Below, one piece after another: positions 1-8,662 of a DNA stretch of 22,857 nucleotides. A model generated the notes under the pieces. The model was not told the origin of the DNA and made no database searches. It saw only the letters and a program-made list of their open reading frames with translations. The position numbers were made by a program, and so were the translations under genes. Where the stretch lies: positions 1 through 22,857 of the IMG/VR virus record IMGVR_UViG_3300021963_000692; one strand, given 5' to 3'. Position 1 is the stretch's first letter; each line of letters opens with the position of its first letter. The stretch is from a virus.

Positions 1-283
1 AAAACTGGATAATCTCTCTTTCAAAATCACCAGCTCTACCCTCTTTTACTTCGGATTTAATCCATTCGTTTGATGAATAGTATTTCTCCCAATCGGAAGC
101 ACTTCTAACAACTCTCTTTCTAGTCTTGCCTTTAAGGGGCTTCAATCTTCGAACTTGATTTAGGGATTTCTTCCCTATATAAAATCTACCAGTTGGTATG
201 TGTATCATTTTATAGACAAACCCAACCGCACCTTCCGGTGTGTTTTCCTCTGTAACAATATTTCCATTAAATTTCCAACTCAT
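1..283 (-). CDS. GIY-YIG nuclease-family protein, 3' end beyond the window
   Basis: Ninety-four codons are visible from an ATG at 281-283; the reading frame stays open to the window edge, so the C-terminus is missing. Near residues 18-34 the sequence reads GFVYKM, then about ten residues, then FYIGKK. This is the pair of short strands that defines the GIY-YIG nuclease fold. It is followed by a basic RRLKPLKGKTRKR stretch and then SDWEKYYSSNEW. Many tailed phages encode short proteins with this layout, a GIY-YIG core with a basic loop and a W..YY.S segment; they are usually annotated as GIY-YIG or homing-type endonucleases. Its role here is not known. The start lies three bases after the stop of the 63-aa gene, so the two are probably co-transcribed. 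The fold call is good; the biological role (homing, DNA repair or packaging) is open. Confidence 0.75.
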   Translation of the reverse strand, partial: MSWKFNGNIVTEENTPEGAVGFVYKMIHIPTGRFYIGKKSLNQVRRLKPLKGKTRKRVVRSASDWEKYYSSNEWIKSEVKEGRAGDFEREIIQF

Positions 284-286
284 TGA

Positions 287-478
287 TTATTTTTTAAATG
301 CATCGGAATACTTTTTTGAAGTATTCACTGCACCTTTCCTAGCTTTAGTAAGTCTAGTTTCATCTTTTGATAAATCTCTACCACCATCTGCGTTTATAGG
401 AGTTTTATCACCGCCTTTTAGGTTTGCTGCCCCTGTCTTAGGTCCAGTTGTACCATATAAATCTAATATTTTTGACAT
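287..478 (-). CDS. 63-aa basic protein of unknown function
   Basis: I do not recognise this protein. It is Lys/Gly/Thr-rich, with a TTGPKTGAANLKGGDKTP segment, then DGGRDLSKDE, and a basic C-terminus ending in SDAFKK. No membrane segment or Cys motif is visible. It looks largely unstructured in its first half and helical in its second. Support that it is real: it fills the gap between two genes on the same strand, has a clean ATG, is preceded by the ATATTTATA element at 500-508, and stops three bases before the GIY-YIG gene. No Shine-Dalgarno is present, as for its neighbours. A small virion or DNA-binding protein is possible, but nothing proves it. Confidence 0.6.
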   Translation of the reverse strand: MSKILDLYGTTGPKTGAANLKGGDKTPINADGGRDLSKDETRLTKARKGAVNTSKKYSDAFKK

Positions 479-499
479 TTTTTATATTGTTTATGTAAG

Positions 500-508
500 T
501 ATAAATAT
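500..508 (-). promoter_or_regulatory. ATATTTATA promoter-like element for the 63-aa/GIY-YIG unit
   Basis: The minus strand reads ATATTTATA followed by CTTACATAAA. The element lies in the 34-base gap between the stop of the 315-aa gene and the ATG at 478, with 21 bases to the start codon. It is an exact copy of the 9-mer found before four other units. Its ACATAAA tail is displaced by two bases compared with the copies at 15062, 18873 and 21804. Confidence 0.55.
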
Positions 509-512
509 AACC

Positions 513-1460
513 TTATGTATCAAAACGTATGATAAAATTTATTGGATAGTTTGGCTCTGATTTAATTGGTTGTGGTAATTTGGCTACCGCAACCATATTT
601 AATTCGTTATCATATAATCCAATTGTTGTAATATATGGTGCCAAATAAGAACCGGTTGGGTCTATTGAACCACTATATTCAAAATCATCAAAACTACCAT
701 ATTTATCATCATTTAATTTAGAAACATATGGATATTTTGAATTTCTTACATATTGTACACCACGTTCTGTTATTGTTTGTGTCACTAAATCATTTGGTTT
801 TGCTCTAACAACATTAGGTCTATTTACTAATTGTGTATATTTTCTACCACCATCTTCATATATTGCCGATGGATTTTGTGAGAAATTAAATTCACTTTCC
901 AATACTGAAATAAACACTTCGTTTTCAAATATTGTTTTAGTTGAACGAAAGTTTAAAGTAAATTGAGATAATACAGAACCACTAACTATATCTTTAGTTA
1001 TAACAATGAGCCCTCTATCATAAAATATGTTTCCTTTTATATTACTACCAGAATCAATAAGGTTTGAATATCCATCATCTGTATAAGTTCTACCCAATTG
1101 TTCATCTTCCAAACTAACTGTTCCAATTTTAATTCCCTCTCCATAGTATATTTGTGGTATTGATATTACTGCAATATCATCTTCAATTATTCTTTCATCT
1201 TTTGATGCATACGAATGTCTTTTACCAACTTCAGTTAATAATGAAGATGTCTCTGGATTTAAATAAAATTGAGATTTAATTGATTGATATACTAGCTTTT
1301 TTACTAATCCGTGACTTTTAGAATCGTTATCAACATCAATAAACGTATTATCTCCATTTTCGCCAAATACTGGATACACATCATTTTCATCTAATGTCCA
1401 TTCTTTATAGACCTTTAATGGTCTAACAATGATATCGGATTTTGGAATTTCTTTAAGCAT
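513..1460 (-). CDS. Virion structural protein, paralogue of the adjacent 404-aa protein
   Basis: This 315-aa protein shares landmarks, in the same order, with the upstream 404-aa product. They are FYDRGLIVI near residue 147 (FYPDRGIIIL in the other), NEVFISV..SEFNFSQNPS (HFFVRA..RQFNYSNNPT in the other), and a C-terminal YITTIGLYDNE..MVAVAKLPQPIK (FITTVGLLND..LIAVAKTSQPI). The protein is beta-rich, with no signal peptide or membrane segment. Proteins with this C-terminal pattern occur in the tail/baseplate regions of T4-like phages of marine and freshwater bacteria; I recall them as unnamed structural proteins. Compared with the paralogue it has a shorter N-terminus and a longer insert before the C-terminal motif. 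It is transcribed as its own unit, between a terminator (1497-1521) plus promoter element (1478-1486) upstream and another promoter element downstream. A fibre- or baseplate-attached role is inferred. Confidence 0.7.
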   Translation of the reverse strand: MLKEIPKSDIIVRPLKVYKEWTLDENDVYPVFGENGDNTFIDVDNDSKSHGLVKKLVYQSIKSQFYLNPETSSLLTEVGKRHSYASKDERIIEDDIAVISIPQIYYGEGIKIGTVSLEDEQLGRTYTDDGYSNLIDSGSNIKGNIFYDRGLIVITKDIVSGSVLSQFTLNFRSTKTIFENEVFISVLESEFNFSQNPSAIYEDGGRKYTQLVNRPNVVRAKPNDLVTQTITERGVQYVRNSKYPYVSKLNDDKYGSFDDFEYSGSIDPTGSYLAPYITTIGLYDNELNMVAVAKLPQPIKSEPNYPINFIIRFDT

Positions 1461-1477
1461 CTAATCTTTTGATTTTA

Positions 1478-1486
1478 TATAAATAT
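1478..1486 (-). promoter_or_regulatory. ATATTTATA promoter-like element for the 315-aa gene
   Basis: The minus strand reads GGAATATTTATATAAAATC. The copy lies 17 bases before the ATG at 1460 and directly downstream of the intrinsic terminator at 1497-1521. The terminator-then-promoter order is what an independently transcribed unit would show. The ACATA extension is not conserved in this copy (TAAAATC instead). Confidence 0.55.
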
Positions 1487-1496
1487 TCCACAAATG

Positions 1497-1521
1497 AAAA
1501 ACCCCCAATTAAGGGGGCTTT
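1497..1521 (-). terminator. Rho-independent terminator after the 404-aa structural gene
   Basis: On the minus strand the sequence is GCCCCC, TTAATT, GGGGG, TTTTT: a five-pair G:C stem with a six-base loop followed directly by five Ts, with three As before the stem. It starts about 20 bases after the stop codon at 1542-1544. In such AT-rich DNA a perfect C5/G5 inverted repeat stands out. It separates the 3391-1542 unit from the 315-aa gene. It is the only clear intrinsic terminator I see in the window. Confidence 0.85.
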
Positions 1522-1541
1522 CATATTATATTAATTTTTAA

Positions 1542-2756
1542 TTAGAATGATAATTTCACTTTAATCAAAACTTCTTTATCAAATGATTTAACAATTGGTT
1601 GAGAAGTTTTAGCTACTGCAATTAATTCGTTTGCATCATTCAATAAACCTACAGTTGTAATAAACGTTTGTGGGTCAGTTTCGAATGTCGGTTCAGTAAA
1701 GAATCCGTTTGCATCAATATATGTAGGATTGTTAGAATAGTTAAATTGTCTATTCGTTGCTCTTACAAAGAAATGCTGAGTAGAAATATTTTCAGTTCTA
1801 CGAGCTTCAAAATCTTTACCATTTTTAATTGCGTAATACAATCTCTTATGGTTTTCCATATCAGCTGCTATTGAATCAGATGGTACTAATGAACCTTGTG
1901 ATTGGAATACTTCATTCCAAACGTTTCCAACAGTTGTTCCAACTGCTTTAGCGTTAAGAATAATAATACCTCTATCAGGATAGAATTCACCATATCCTTC
2001 ACCAGTAGATGAGTCTGTGGTTGCTGTTATAGTTGCTTCAGCTTGAGTTCCTAAATTCAATGTACCTCTAACTACTTTAAATACATTACCACTTAATCCG
2101 TAAGAATCACCGAACTTCTTACCACTATTATCGATAAATGTAAATAAACCATTAGAACCAGAAAGTGATAATGACCAGTTACCAGCATCCATCTTTTCTC
2201 TATATCTTGCTCTAGCCACATTAATGATATAAATACCATTTGTATCAGTTGCTACTCCAGATGCATTATCAAATTGGAACTTAGTATCAGTTGGGTCTAA
2301 CAACATTGATTTATACTGAGCGTATGTTGCTTTTGTAGGTAACAATGCGTTATCATCAGTTGATAAACTAACAGAACCACTACCATCAACGTGTCCATAA
2401 GCTATAGCGAATTGAACTTCTTCAGTTTCACTTAACAAAGGATTTTGGTCATACACATTATAATAGTATTTACCACTTTGTGCAGTTGTTTGTGATGATG
2501 CGGTAAAGAATACGTTTAATGAACCAGAATCATTTGCCCATAATCCAGTTGTTACGATTTCTACTTTAGCGTTTACTTTATCAAATTCACCGAATCTCTT
2601 ATAGATACCAGTTATAGTTTCACCTACAGTTGATATTTGTTGCCCAGCAGGTAATGCTGAGTTTAAAAGGGTTACGATTTGATTAGTATCAATTGTACCA
2701 GAATTAGCTAAAGCTGCTATTTGGCTGGTTATCGATGGTGTGTTTATTAATGCCAT
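1542..2756 (-). CDS. Virion structural protein, 404 aa, probable baseplate or fibre component
   Basis: The protein starts MALINTPSITSQIAALANSG. It has a beta-rich body with many short Gly/Ser/Thr turns and a C-terminal region containing FYPDRGIIIL (about residue 260), RQFNYSNNPT, and FITTVGLLNDANELIAVAK. These C-terminal landmarks are shared with the 315-aa product of the next gene, so the two are paralogues. No enzyme motif, signal peptide or membrane segment is visible. The family recurs among unnamed structural proteins of T4-like phages. The gene starts 14 bases after the tail-collar-like gene and is followed by a terminator, so the two form one short unit. Its position after the giant baseplate-type gene suggests an exterior tail or fibre-attachment role. 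That role is inference; the virion-protein call is firmer. Confidence 0.7.
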   Translation of the reverse strand: MALINTPSITSQIAALANSGTIDTNQIVTLLNSALPAGQQISTVGETITGIYKRFGEFDKVNAKVEIVTTGLWANDSGSLNVFFTASSQTTAQSGKYYYNVYDQNPLLSETEEVQFAIAYGHVDGSGSVSLSTDDNALLPTKATYAQYKSMLLDPTDTKFQFDNASGVATDTNGIYIINVARARYREKMDAGNWSLSLSGSNGLFTFIDNSGKKFGDSYGLSGNVFKVVRGTLNLGTQAEATITATTDSSTGEGYGEFYPDRGIIILNAKAVGTTVGNVWNEVFQSQGSLVPSDSIAADMENHKRLYYAIKNGKDFEARRTENISTQHFFVRATNRQFNYSNNPTYIDANGFFTEPTFETDPQTFITTVGLLNDANELIAVAKTSQPIVKSFDKEVLIKVKLSF

Positions 2757-2770
2757 TTTATATTTCTATT

Positions 2771-3391
2771 TTATGCTTTATAAGTTACGATTACAGGGAT
2801 AGTTTGAGAACCTCCAGTTTCGTTTCCATAAACAGTGATTGTAGTTGATACATCCACAGTTAAGTTTGGATTTGGAGTAAATCTGAATTCTAATCCAGTA
2901 ACTACTTGTGCTGTTGTTGTTACTTCTTCACCTAAGAATAATGTAGTTCCAGTTCCAGCTGCTCCTCTACTTACAGTAATTGTACCAGCTCTTTGGTCTG
3001 CTAACAACATTGTGTATCCAGCGTTTGTATTCCCAGAAGGTGAAGTTGTTGGTAATAATCCCACAGCTCCTTCACTTTGGTTTACACTAATTGAAGGTAC
3101 GCCTAATCTTATAGTTGGGATTTGAGTTGTTCCTTTTGGTAAAGTAACTAACTTATATCTCAATACTTGAGTTTCATCAGGACTAGCTTCCGTAATAGGA
3201 ATTGCTCTTATTGCTGAATCATAATAAGCCGAACCCTTTGGGTGTGCTGGCTCATATAACGTATAATCAATCTCGTCATCACCTAAAGCGAACTTTGTAA
3301 TGTTCAATGATTGACCGGATGCTAACTTTTGTCTACCTTTTTTGGTAAGAATTGCATCTACTGTAATTTCGGTGTTATCTAAATATGCCAT
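2771..3391 (-). CDS. Tail-collar/fibre-like structural protein
   Basis: The N-terminus reads MAYLDNTEITVDAILTKKGR, then QKLASGQSLNITKFALGDDEIDY. The pattern 'T..G...LA.G..L.IT.FALGDD' resembles the N-terminal attachment domain of phage tail-collar and tail-fibre proteins (DUF3751-type), where it docks on the baseplate. The remainder is beta-rich, ending in a repeated VDVSTTITVYGNETGG / IPVIVTYKA Ig-like pattern. At 206 aa it is too short for a full receptor-binding fibre, so an adaptor or short fibre is more likely. It is the first gene after a 60-base gap that carries a degenerate copy of the ATATTTATA element, and it is followed closely by the 404-aa structural gene. Confidence 0.7.
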   Translation of the reverse strand: MAYLDNTEITVDAILTKKGRQKLASGQSLNITKFALGDDEIDYTLYEPAHPKGSAYYDSAIRAIPITEASPDETQVLRYKLVTLPKGTTQIPTIRLGVPSISVNQSEGAVGLLPTTSPSGNTNAGYTMLLADQRAGTITVSRGAAGTGTTLFLGEEVTTTAQVVTGLEFRFTPNPNLTVDVSTTITVYGNETGGSQTIPVIVTYKA

Positions 3392-3420
3392 TTGATATTG
3401 TTTTTTAATCTATTTCTTAA

Positions 3421-3429
3421 AATAAATAT
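3421..3429 (-). promoter_or_regulatory. Variant promoter-like element (ATATTTATT) for the 206-aa/404-aa unit
   Basis: The minus strand reads GTTATATTTATTTTAAG, matching the ATATTTATA element at eight of nine positions. It lies 29 bases before the ATG at 3391, in one of the few sizeable gaps of the window (60 bases). Because it is imperfect and AT-rich, this call is weaker than the five exact copies. Confidence 0.35.
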
Positions 3430-3451
3430 AACTATTTAATATTTTCAATTA

Positions 3452-6400
3452 TTAATCAACTTCCAAAATTGGTTCACCACTACCTCTACCAGTCTTAGCA
3501 ACTCTAAGAATGTTAGGATTAGTAGTAAATGTTTCTACTGGCGATAATCCATCAGGCGTTGTTAATGGCGTTTGCTGAGACCCCATAAAGTATGAACGTT
3601 TCATACCTTCTGATAAATTACTTACAAATTTATAGTGTGTTGGTAAATATCCATTTAATGTTTGTACTTCTACTACCCCATTTCCTAAAGAAACGCTGCC
3701 ACTCCAAGCCATACTACTAACTTTGTATTTATATTTTACAGTAGGTATTTTAACATATTTAACTCTTTCGCCCGGATATATTAATGAACGAGTTGTTGGA
3801 TATCCAGCTACTTGAGTATTGATTTTTTGTGTATATTGTTCTTTTACAATAAATACACTCTCTCTACTTCCAGTATGGTTTCCAAATACATCATCATAAT
3901 AATAAGTTTTAGAAACACCATGCTTTGCATACAATCCATATCCTCTATTAGCTAATGAATTTTTATCCATTCCAATTTCAGTAAATGTAAAAGAATCTGC
4001 TTCTCCAGATAAACTACTACCAGTAGGTACTTGAATTGCTACCGAATACATTGGTGCACTTGCTTCTAATGTTTGACTAGCTGCAGTTATGCTTGTTTCG
4101 TAATTAGGATTGGATGTTTCAAATGTAGTTTCTTCCAAATCAATAGTACCATTATTGTTACTAACCAATGTGTCAAATGAAGTTACATTTTGAATATCCA
4201 AATGTGCATCTTTTGGTATAGATTCGGAATCAACATATATATCATCTTGTGTATTGATTGATGTTGCAAAATCATTTTTTAAAGATTCTGGTTTATTCCA
4301 ACGAGTCTTGCTTCTTTCTAAATAATGTGGTTCAATCAATAATCCTTTTGATATATTCGTTCTAGCAGGTGCTAATTCTGCCAATACCTCAAATAAAGAT
4401 TTATCAATATATTTAACCAATCTAATATATTCGTAGATATCTCTATTATCCAATCTTTCAAAATAATATCCTCTTAAAATATCCAATTGTCTATATGAAT
4501 CTTTGTATTCATCCGATGGGTCACCAATATAATTATCAATATTAAAATCACCAAATGCTTTTAAGATATCCATATTTAACTCCTTAATTGGAGAAAAGAA
4601 TAATCCTAAACGATTTGAATCAACAGGAGCTCTATCAAATGATTTTTTAGTTGCTCTTTGTTTATATGATAAATCCGTTGTTAATGTTTGCGTTTCAAAA
4701 CGAATCTTATTAGAAACATTAAATCCTAAAGATGGAACATTTGCTGTTACAGTTCTATCATATGGAGTGTATTGATATGGATACGCAGATGCTGAATACA
4801 TATTACTTGCCGATGCAAATGGTTCTCCATAGTTATCACTAATAGCTACATTCTTAATTCCTTTATTTTCAGTTATAGTTCTATCTTTTGGATATTCAAA
4901 ATCCAAACGGAACATTAAATCCTTTGTAGATGAATCATAATCATTACCATTGATTGCATCAGGGAATAAAGTATGATTTTCAAATTTACTTCTTTGTAAA
5001 GGTACAGTCCATAATCTGAACTCATCCACATTACCATCATATCCGTTTCCACCAATTTGTAAATGAGAACCAGTTTCCCATTGAGTATCAACAGTTGCAA
5101 TAGACATACTAACCGAAGTTATTATTCTACTACCATTTGACGTTGCTAACCAAACTTCAAACCAAGATGATGAATCAGGATTGTTATGTCTATTAATTGC
5201 TACGTTTGAATAGTACTCTGTTGAAATTGGAAAATCTAAACTATTTGTTTTCCAATCAGGACCTAAAACGTATTCGATTGATGAAGTTATATATTCGTTA
5301 CCACTTGATGTTACTTCAAAATATGTACTAGTAGATTGGTCACCACCAAAATTTAATTCTATTCTACCAAAAGAACCAGTTGTTTGAACCAAATCTAAAC
5401 TCCATTCGCTTCCAGATATTAAAGAATATTTTGGCGATGGTATTTCTGAAGGTAGTACTCTAAATTCTATTGAATTTGGATAATCTCCAGTAGAACCAAT
5501 AACATGCCAAGGTACTTTTACATTAGAACTTCCGTTATTATTTAAATCTCCCTTTAAGTAAATTGCTGCAGTTCTATCATCAAATGTAAATTTGGAAACA
5601 CCGCCTGCTGTTGGGTCTTGTGGTCCACCAAATTCCATTATTGTCAACATAGATTGAGGTACACCATAGCAAGCCATAATAGCTTTCATAGCTCTAGCAG
5701 TACCTTTATGTTTTAATAAGTAAGGTAAATTATTTAATATTCTTCTCCAAACCTCATCATTTGCATCTGCCAAAGACATTTGGTATTTTTGGAAACCATC
5801 TTTGTATTGCCCAAACGCATATTCCCATAAGAATGGAGAATTAAATGCTTTTTTAGGATTCCAACCAAATGATTGTAACAAGTTTGAAACTAATTTGTTA
5901 CTAAATCCTTTAACCTGCTTATGCTCTAAATTTTTTGTTTTAGATAAATTTGTTATATAAGCCCACACAATATCAAAGTGTTGGCCTATCATATCTAAAA
6001 ATACTAAAAAATCATTATTATTATAATCTTCTCTGATAAATTCAGGTATATTATTTACTAAATAATCCGGATTGTATTTATCATACTCTGCTGCCAAATC
6101 AATTAAAGAGCCATACCAAGCAATTACTTCTGAATGGTTTGTTTGTCTTAATATATAAGTACCCAATCCAGTTATAGGATGTACATACATTTCTTTTGGA
6201 TATGCCAATGCATTAGTAGATTTATATAAGAAACTCTCAAATCCATCTAAACTTCTAATAAGACCATTAATAGTTTCCAACACCCTTTTAGCTTCATCTG
6301 CTCTAGCTACAGTTGTAAATTGAGCACGTTCCCATTGAATTTCAAAAATACCATCTTCAGTAATTGTTTGATATCCATCTTGTGTCAATATACCACCCTC

Positions 6401-8650
6401 TCCTTCCGAATATTCAGCATTATATGTAGTTGTTAATCCTTCATATTTTGCTTTATAATTTTCAAGTAAAGTTACTTTATAAAAGAAATTATTAACTCTT
6501 TCTTCAGCTGAACCGAAGTGTGAAAAATTATCAAACATATAAGTAGAGCCACTAACATATTCAATATTTAATATAGTAGTATCTATACCATTACCTTCCA
6601 AATATTTATTTATTAAATTGGTAGATGTTTGAGAACCACTAGCTATTAAATCATCAAATACCTGATATGCCACTCCATTACTTTCTTCTAATGTAAAATT
6701 AGGTCCTTTTAATGGTGGACAATACGATTCATCAAATCCGTTTATTGTTATAGTTTCTACGATTGGATTTGATTGTACTTTAGAAATCCAAACTTGCTGA
6801 TTTGGTTGTACTGATGTTGGTAATGGTTCGTATAATTTTAAAATTAATGAATTATCACTACCAACCCAAGTTGTTACTACTTTATTATCACCATTACCTA
6901 AGTGTAATAAATGCGTAAGATATTTTGAAGATTCATCATCAAAAATTTTATCATCAAATTGAGATATAAACCCATCGGCTATTCTAGATATTGCCGTATC
7001 TCTTGGTATTGTTATATCACCTTTATCTAATTGTATTGTGATAAATTCTTCCTTACCAATTACAACTTCTTTACCTTGCTCATTATACGGTACTAATTTT
7101 AATACCATACTCACCAAATCCTCACTTTGAGATGTTTGAGTGCCATCTAAACTTAATAATTGTAAAAAGTTTAAACTAACTTCACCACTTGCAGTTGCTT
7201 TAATAAAAGTACTACTACCTACTTTATATATTTTTACATAATCAGTATTAACCGATTCATAACTTATAATAAAATCTACGTTAGCACCAATATAATCAGG
7301 ACCTTTAATTAAAGAAGGGTATTGTATATTTCTAATATCAGGAACACCAACATAAACAGCATCTACAACATTTATTGAAAATTCAATTGGCTCTCCATCA
7401 GTTCCGTTTATACCAAATAGTCTAGCTGTTCCTGCTGATTTTGGTATTAATATAACTTTATAATTTCCAATTTTTGTGAATACCTTTGCTGGTATTAATA
7501 TTACAGCTCTATCACTATCACCTAAGTTATCAAAATTATAAATAATATTATTAATTCTTAATTCAATCGATGTTGTATTTGTATTTTTTAATATGCCAAT
7601 TGGAACATCTGCTTTTGAATTTATATTATATTCTCTCTTTTCATTATCAATTAATGATATTATTGGAGTGTTTACATTAACTGTTTCAAATGCTTCCGTA
7701 GATACAGATGCGCCAAATTTAGAACCATCTAATGTTAATTTTGTAGAAATACTTTCGGTATCGGATGCTGCTGATAATGTCTTTGTTTCAAATGCTTCTG
7801 ATTGGATTTGTATAGTTGTTATTCTATACGAATTGATATTGGCTGTTTGTATTGTAACAAAACTACCAGCTTCAGCTACTATATTATTTATTCCTGATTT
7901 TAAACTAATTCTTTCTGTTATACCATTTCCATCACTTATTATAGCTATCGCAGAATCATCATTTCCATCTAAAGATATAGTTGTAGATTGAACTACATTT
8001 GTATCTTCGATAGGCGTTACATTATTAGTTTCTAATTTAAAAGAAATATTTTTAATGTTTCCACCATTATTATCATAAGATTGCTCAATATCATTATTAA
8101 AATATTTTATATTAAGTTTATAATATGGAGTATTGGAATATATTGGTTTGTTCGTATCAATAGAAGGAATACTATTAAACATAGCCAATCCACTAACACC
8201 AAAGTTCCCACCCATTCCACCAAATATAGATGATGCCGGGTTTATATTAAAATCTACATTTAAATTATATTCAGAATTTGGTACTAATGTTACTATATAT
8301 TTTTCAGAAGATTTATATCCACTTTTTTCAATAGTGATTACTTTATCACCACCACTTAATATATCCGATAAATTAATGTTTATATTGTTTGGTGTAGTTT
8401 TAAATGTATTTTCACCATTGACTAAAATAGATGCATTTGATATGTTAGATGCAACACTTACTATATATGTATCATTTGATAGAGGTGTTCCTGGCGTATT
8501 GGTTATTACAACAGAACTTCCACCACCAGTTGATACAGAGCCACCACCCCCACCTCCTGTTGCATTCAGTACTTCTTGTGAAATGCCGCCGTTAAAGGAA
8601 TCGTTAGAACCAAATCCGCTATCAAATAATATTTCATCTATTGCTTTCAT
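3452..8650 (-). CDS. Giant baseplate/tail protein with PEGA-like and LamG-like domains, possibly gp7-like
   Basis: The protein has 1732 residues. In order: a Gly-rich N-terminus (G6 near residue 35); a PEGA-like repeat (about 55-135, ILVNGENTFKTTP then ITIEKSGYKSSEKY); a long run of beta-sandwich-like segments; and a central helical region (about 880-1030) ending in LPYLLKHKGTARAMKAIMAC then YGVPQS. That last motif is like the 'hKGT..a....l...yG' signature of P2 gpI-type and other wedge-to-fibre tail proteins. A LamG/concanavalin-type sandwich follows (about 1040-1240, with NVDEFRLWTVPL near 1205), and then a C-terminal region rich in Tyr. In T4, gene 7 (wedge initiator, about 1000 aa) follows gene 6, so a gp7-like role is plausible, but the size and extra domains exceed T4 gp7. 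PEGA and LamG domains commonly bind cell-surface polymers, so a host-contact role is inferred. The start ATG is 12 bases after the previous stop. Confidence 0.75.
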   Translation of the reverse strand: MKAIDEILFDSGFGSNDSFNGGISQEVLNATGGGGGGSVSTGGGSSVVITNTPGTPLSNDTYIVSVASNISNASILVNGENTFKTTPNNININLSDILSGGDKVITIEKSGYKSSEKYIVTLVPNSEYNLNVDFNINPASSIFGGMGGNFGVSGLAMFNSIPSIDTNKPIYSNTPYYKLNIKYFNNDIEQSYDNNGGNIKNISFKLETNNVTPIEDTNVVQSTTISLDGNDDSAIAIISDGNGITERISLKSGINNIVAEAGSFVTIQTANINSYRITTIQIQSEAFETKTLSAASDTESISTKLTLDGSKFGASVSTEAFETVNVNTPIISLIDNEKREYNINSKADVPIGILKNTNTTSIELRINNIIYNFDNLGDSDRAVILIPAKVFTKIGNYKVILIPKSAGTARLFGINGTDGEPIEFSINVVDAVYVGVPDIRNIQYPSLIKGPDYIGANVDFIISYESVNTDYVKIYKVGSSTFIKATASGEVSLNFLQLLSLDGTQTSQSEDLVSMVLKLVPYNEQGKEVVIGKEEFITIQLDKGDITIPRDTAISRIADGFISQFDDKIFDDESSKYLTHLLHLGNGDNKVVTTWVGSDNSLILKLYEPLPTSVQPNQQVWISKVQSNPIVETITINGFDESYCPPLKGPNFTLEESNGVAYQVFDDLIASGSQTSTNLINKYLEGNGIDTTILNIEYVSGSTYMFDNFSHFGSAEERVNNFFYKVTLLENYKAKYEGLTTTYNAEYSEGEGGILTQDGYQTITEDGIFEIQWERAQFTTVARADEAKRVLETINGLIRSLDGFESFLYKSTNALAYPKEMYVHPITGLGTYILRQTNHSEVIAWYGSLIDLAAEYDKYNPDYLVNNIPEFIREDYNNNDFLVFLDMIGQHFDIVWAYITNLSKTKNLEHKQVKGFSNKLVSNLLQSFGWNPKKAFNSPFLWEYAFGQYKDGFQKYQMSLADANDEVWRRILNNLPYLLKHKGTARAMKAIMACYGVPQSMLTIMEFGGPQDPTAGGVSKFTFDDRTAAIYLKGDLNNNGSSNVKVPWHVIGSTGDYPNSIEFRVLPSEIPSPKYSLISGSEWSLDLVQTTGSFGRIELNFGGDQSTSTYFEVTSSGNEYITSSIEYVLGPDWKTNSLDFPISTEYYSNVAINRHNNPDSSSWFEVWLATSNGSRIITSVSMSIATVDTQWETGSHLQIGGNGYDGNVDEFRLWTVPLQRSKFENHTLFPDAINGNDYDSSTKDLMFRLDFEYPKDRTITENKGIKNVAISDNYGEPFASASNMYSASAYPYQYTPYDRTVTANVPSLGFNVSNKIRFETQTLTTDLSYKQRATKKSFDRAPVDSNRLGLFFSPIKELNMDILKAFGDFNIDNYIGDPSDEYKDSYRQLDILRGYYFERLDNRDIYEYIRLVKYIDKSLFEVLAELAPARTNISKGLLIEPHYLERSKTRWNKPESLKNDFATSINTQDDIYVDSESIPKDAHLDIQNVTSFDTLVSNNNGTIDLEETTFETSNPNYETSITAASQTLEASAPMYSVAIQVPTGSSLSGEADSFTFTEIGMDKNSLANRGYGLYAKHGVSKTYYYDDVFGNHTGSRESVFIVKEQYTQKINTQVAGYPTTRSLIYPGERVKYVKIPTVKYKYKVSSMAWSGSVSLGNGVVEVQTLNGYLPTHYKFVSNLSEGMKRSYFMGSQQTPLTTPDGLSPVETFTTNPNILRVAKTGRGSGEPILEVD

Positions 8651-8662
8651 TAATTAATTCTT

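Noticed and set aside
8133-8657. 174-aa plus-strand open frame opposite the start of the giant gene
   Set aside because: It is antisense to a well-supported minus-strand gene and has Pro/Leu/Ile-rich composition typical of antisense shadows. The same holds for plus-strand frames at 240-560, 1668-1874, 2835-3125, 7593-7991, 12282-12527, 15235-15477 and 16356-16628.
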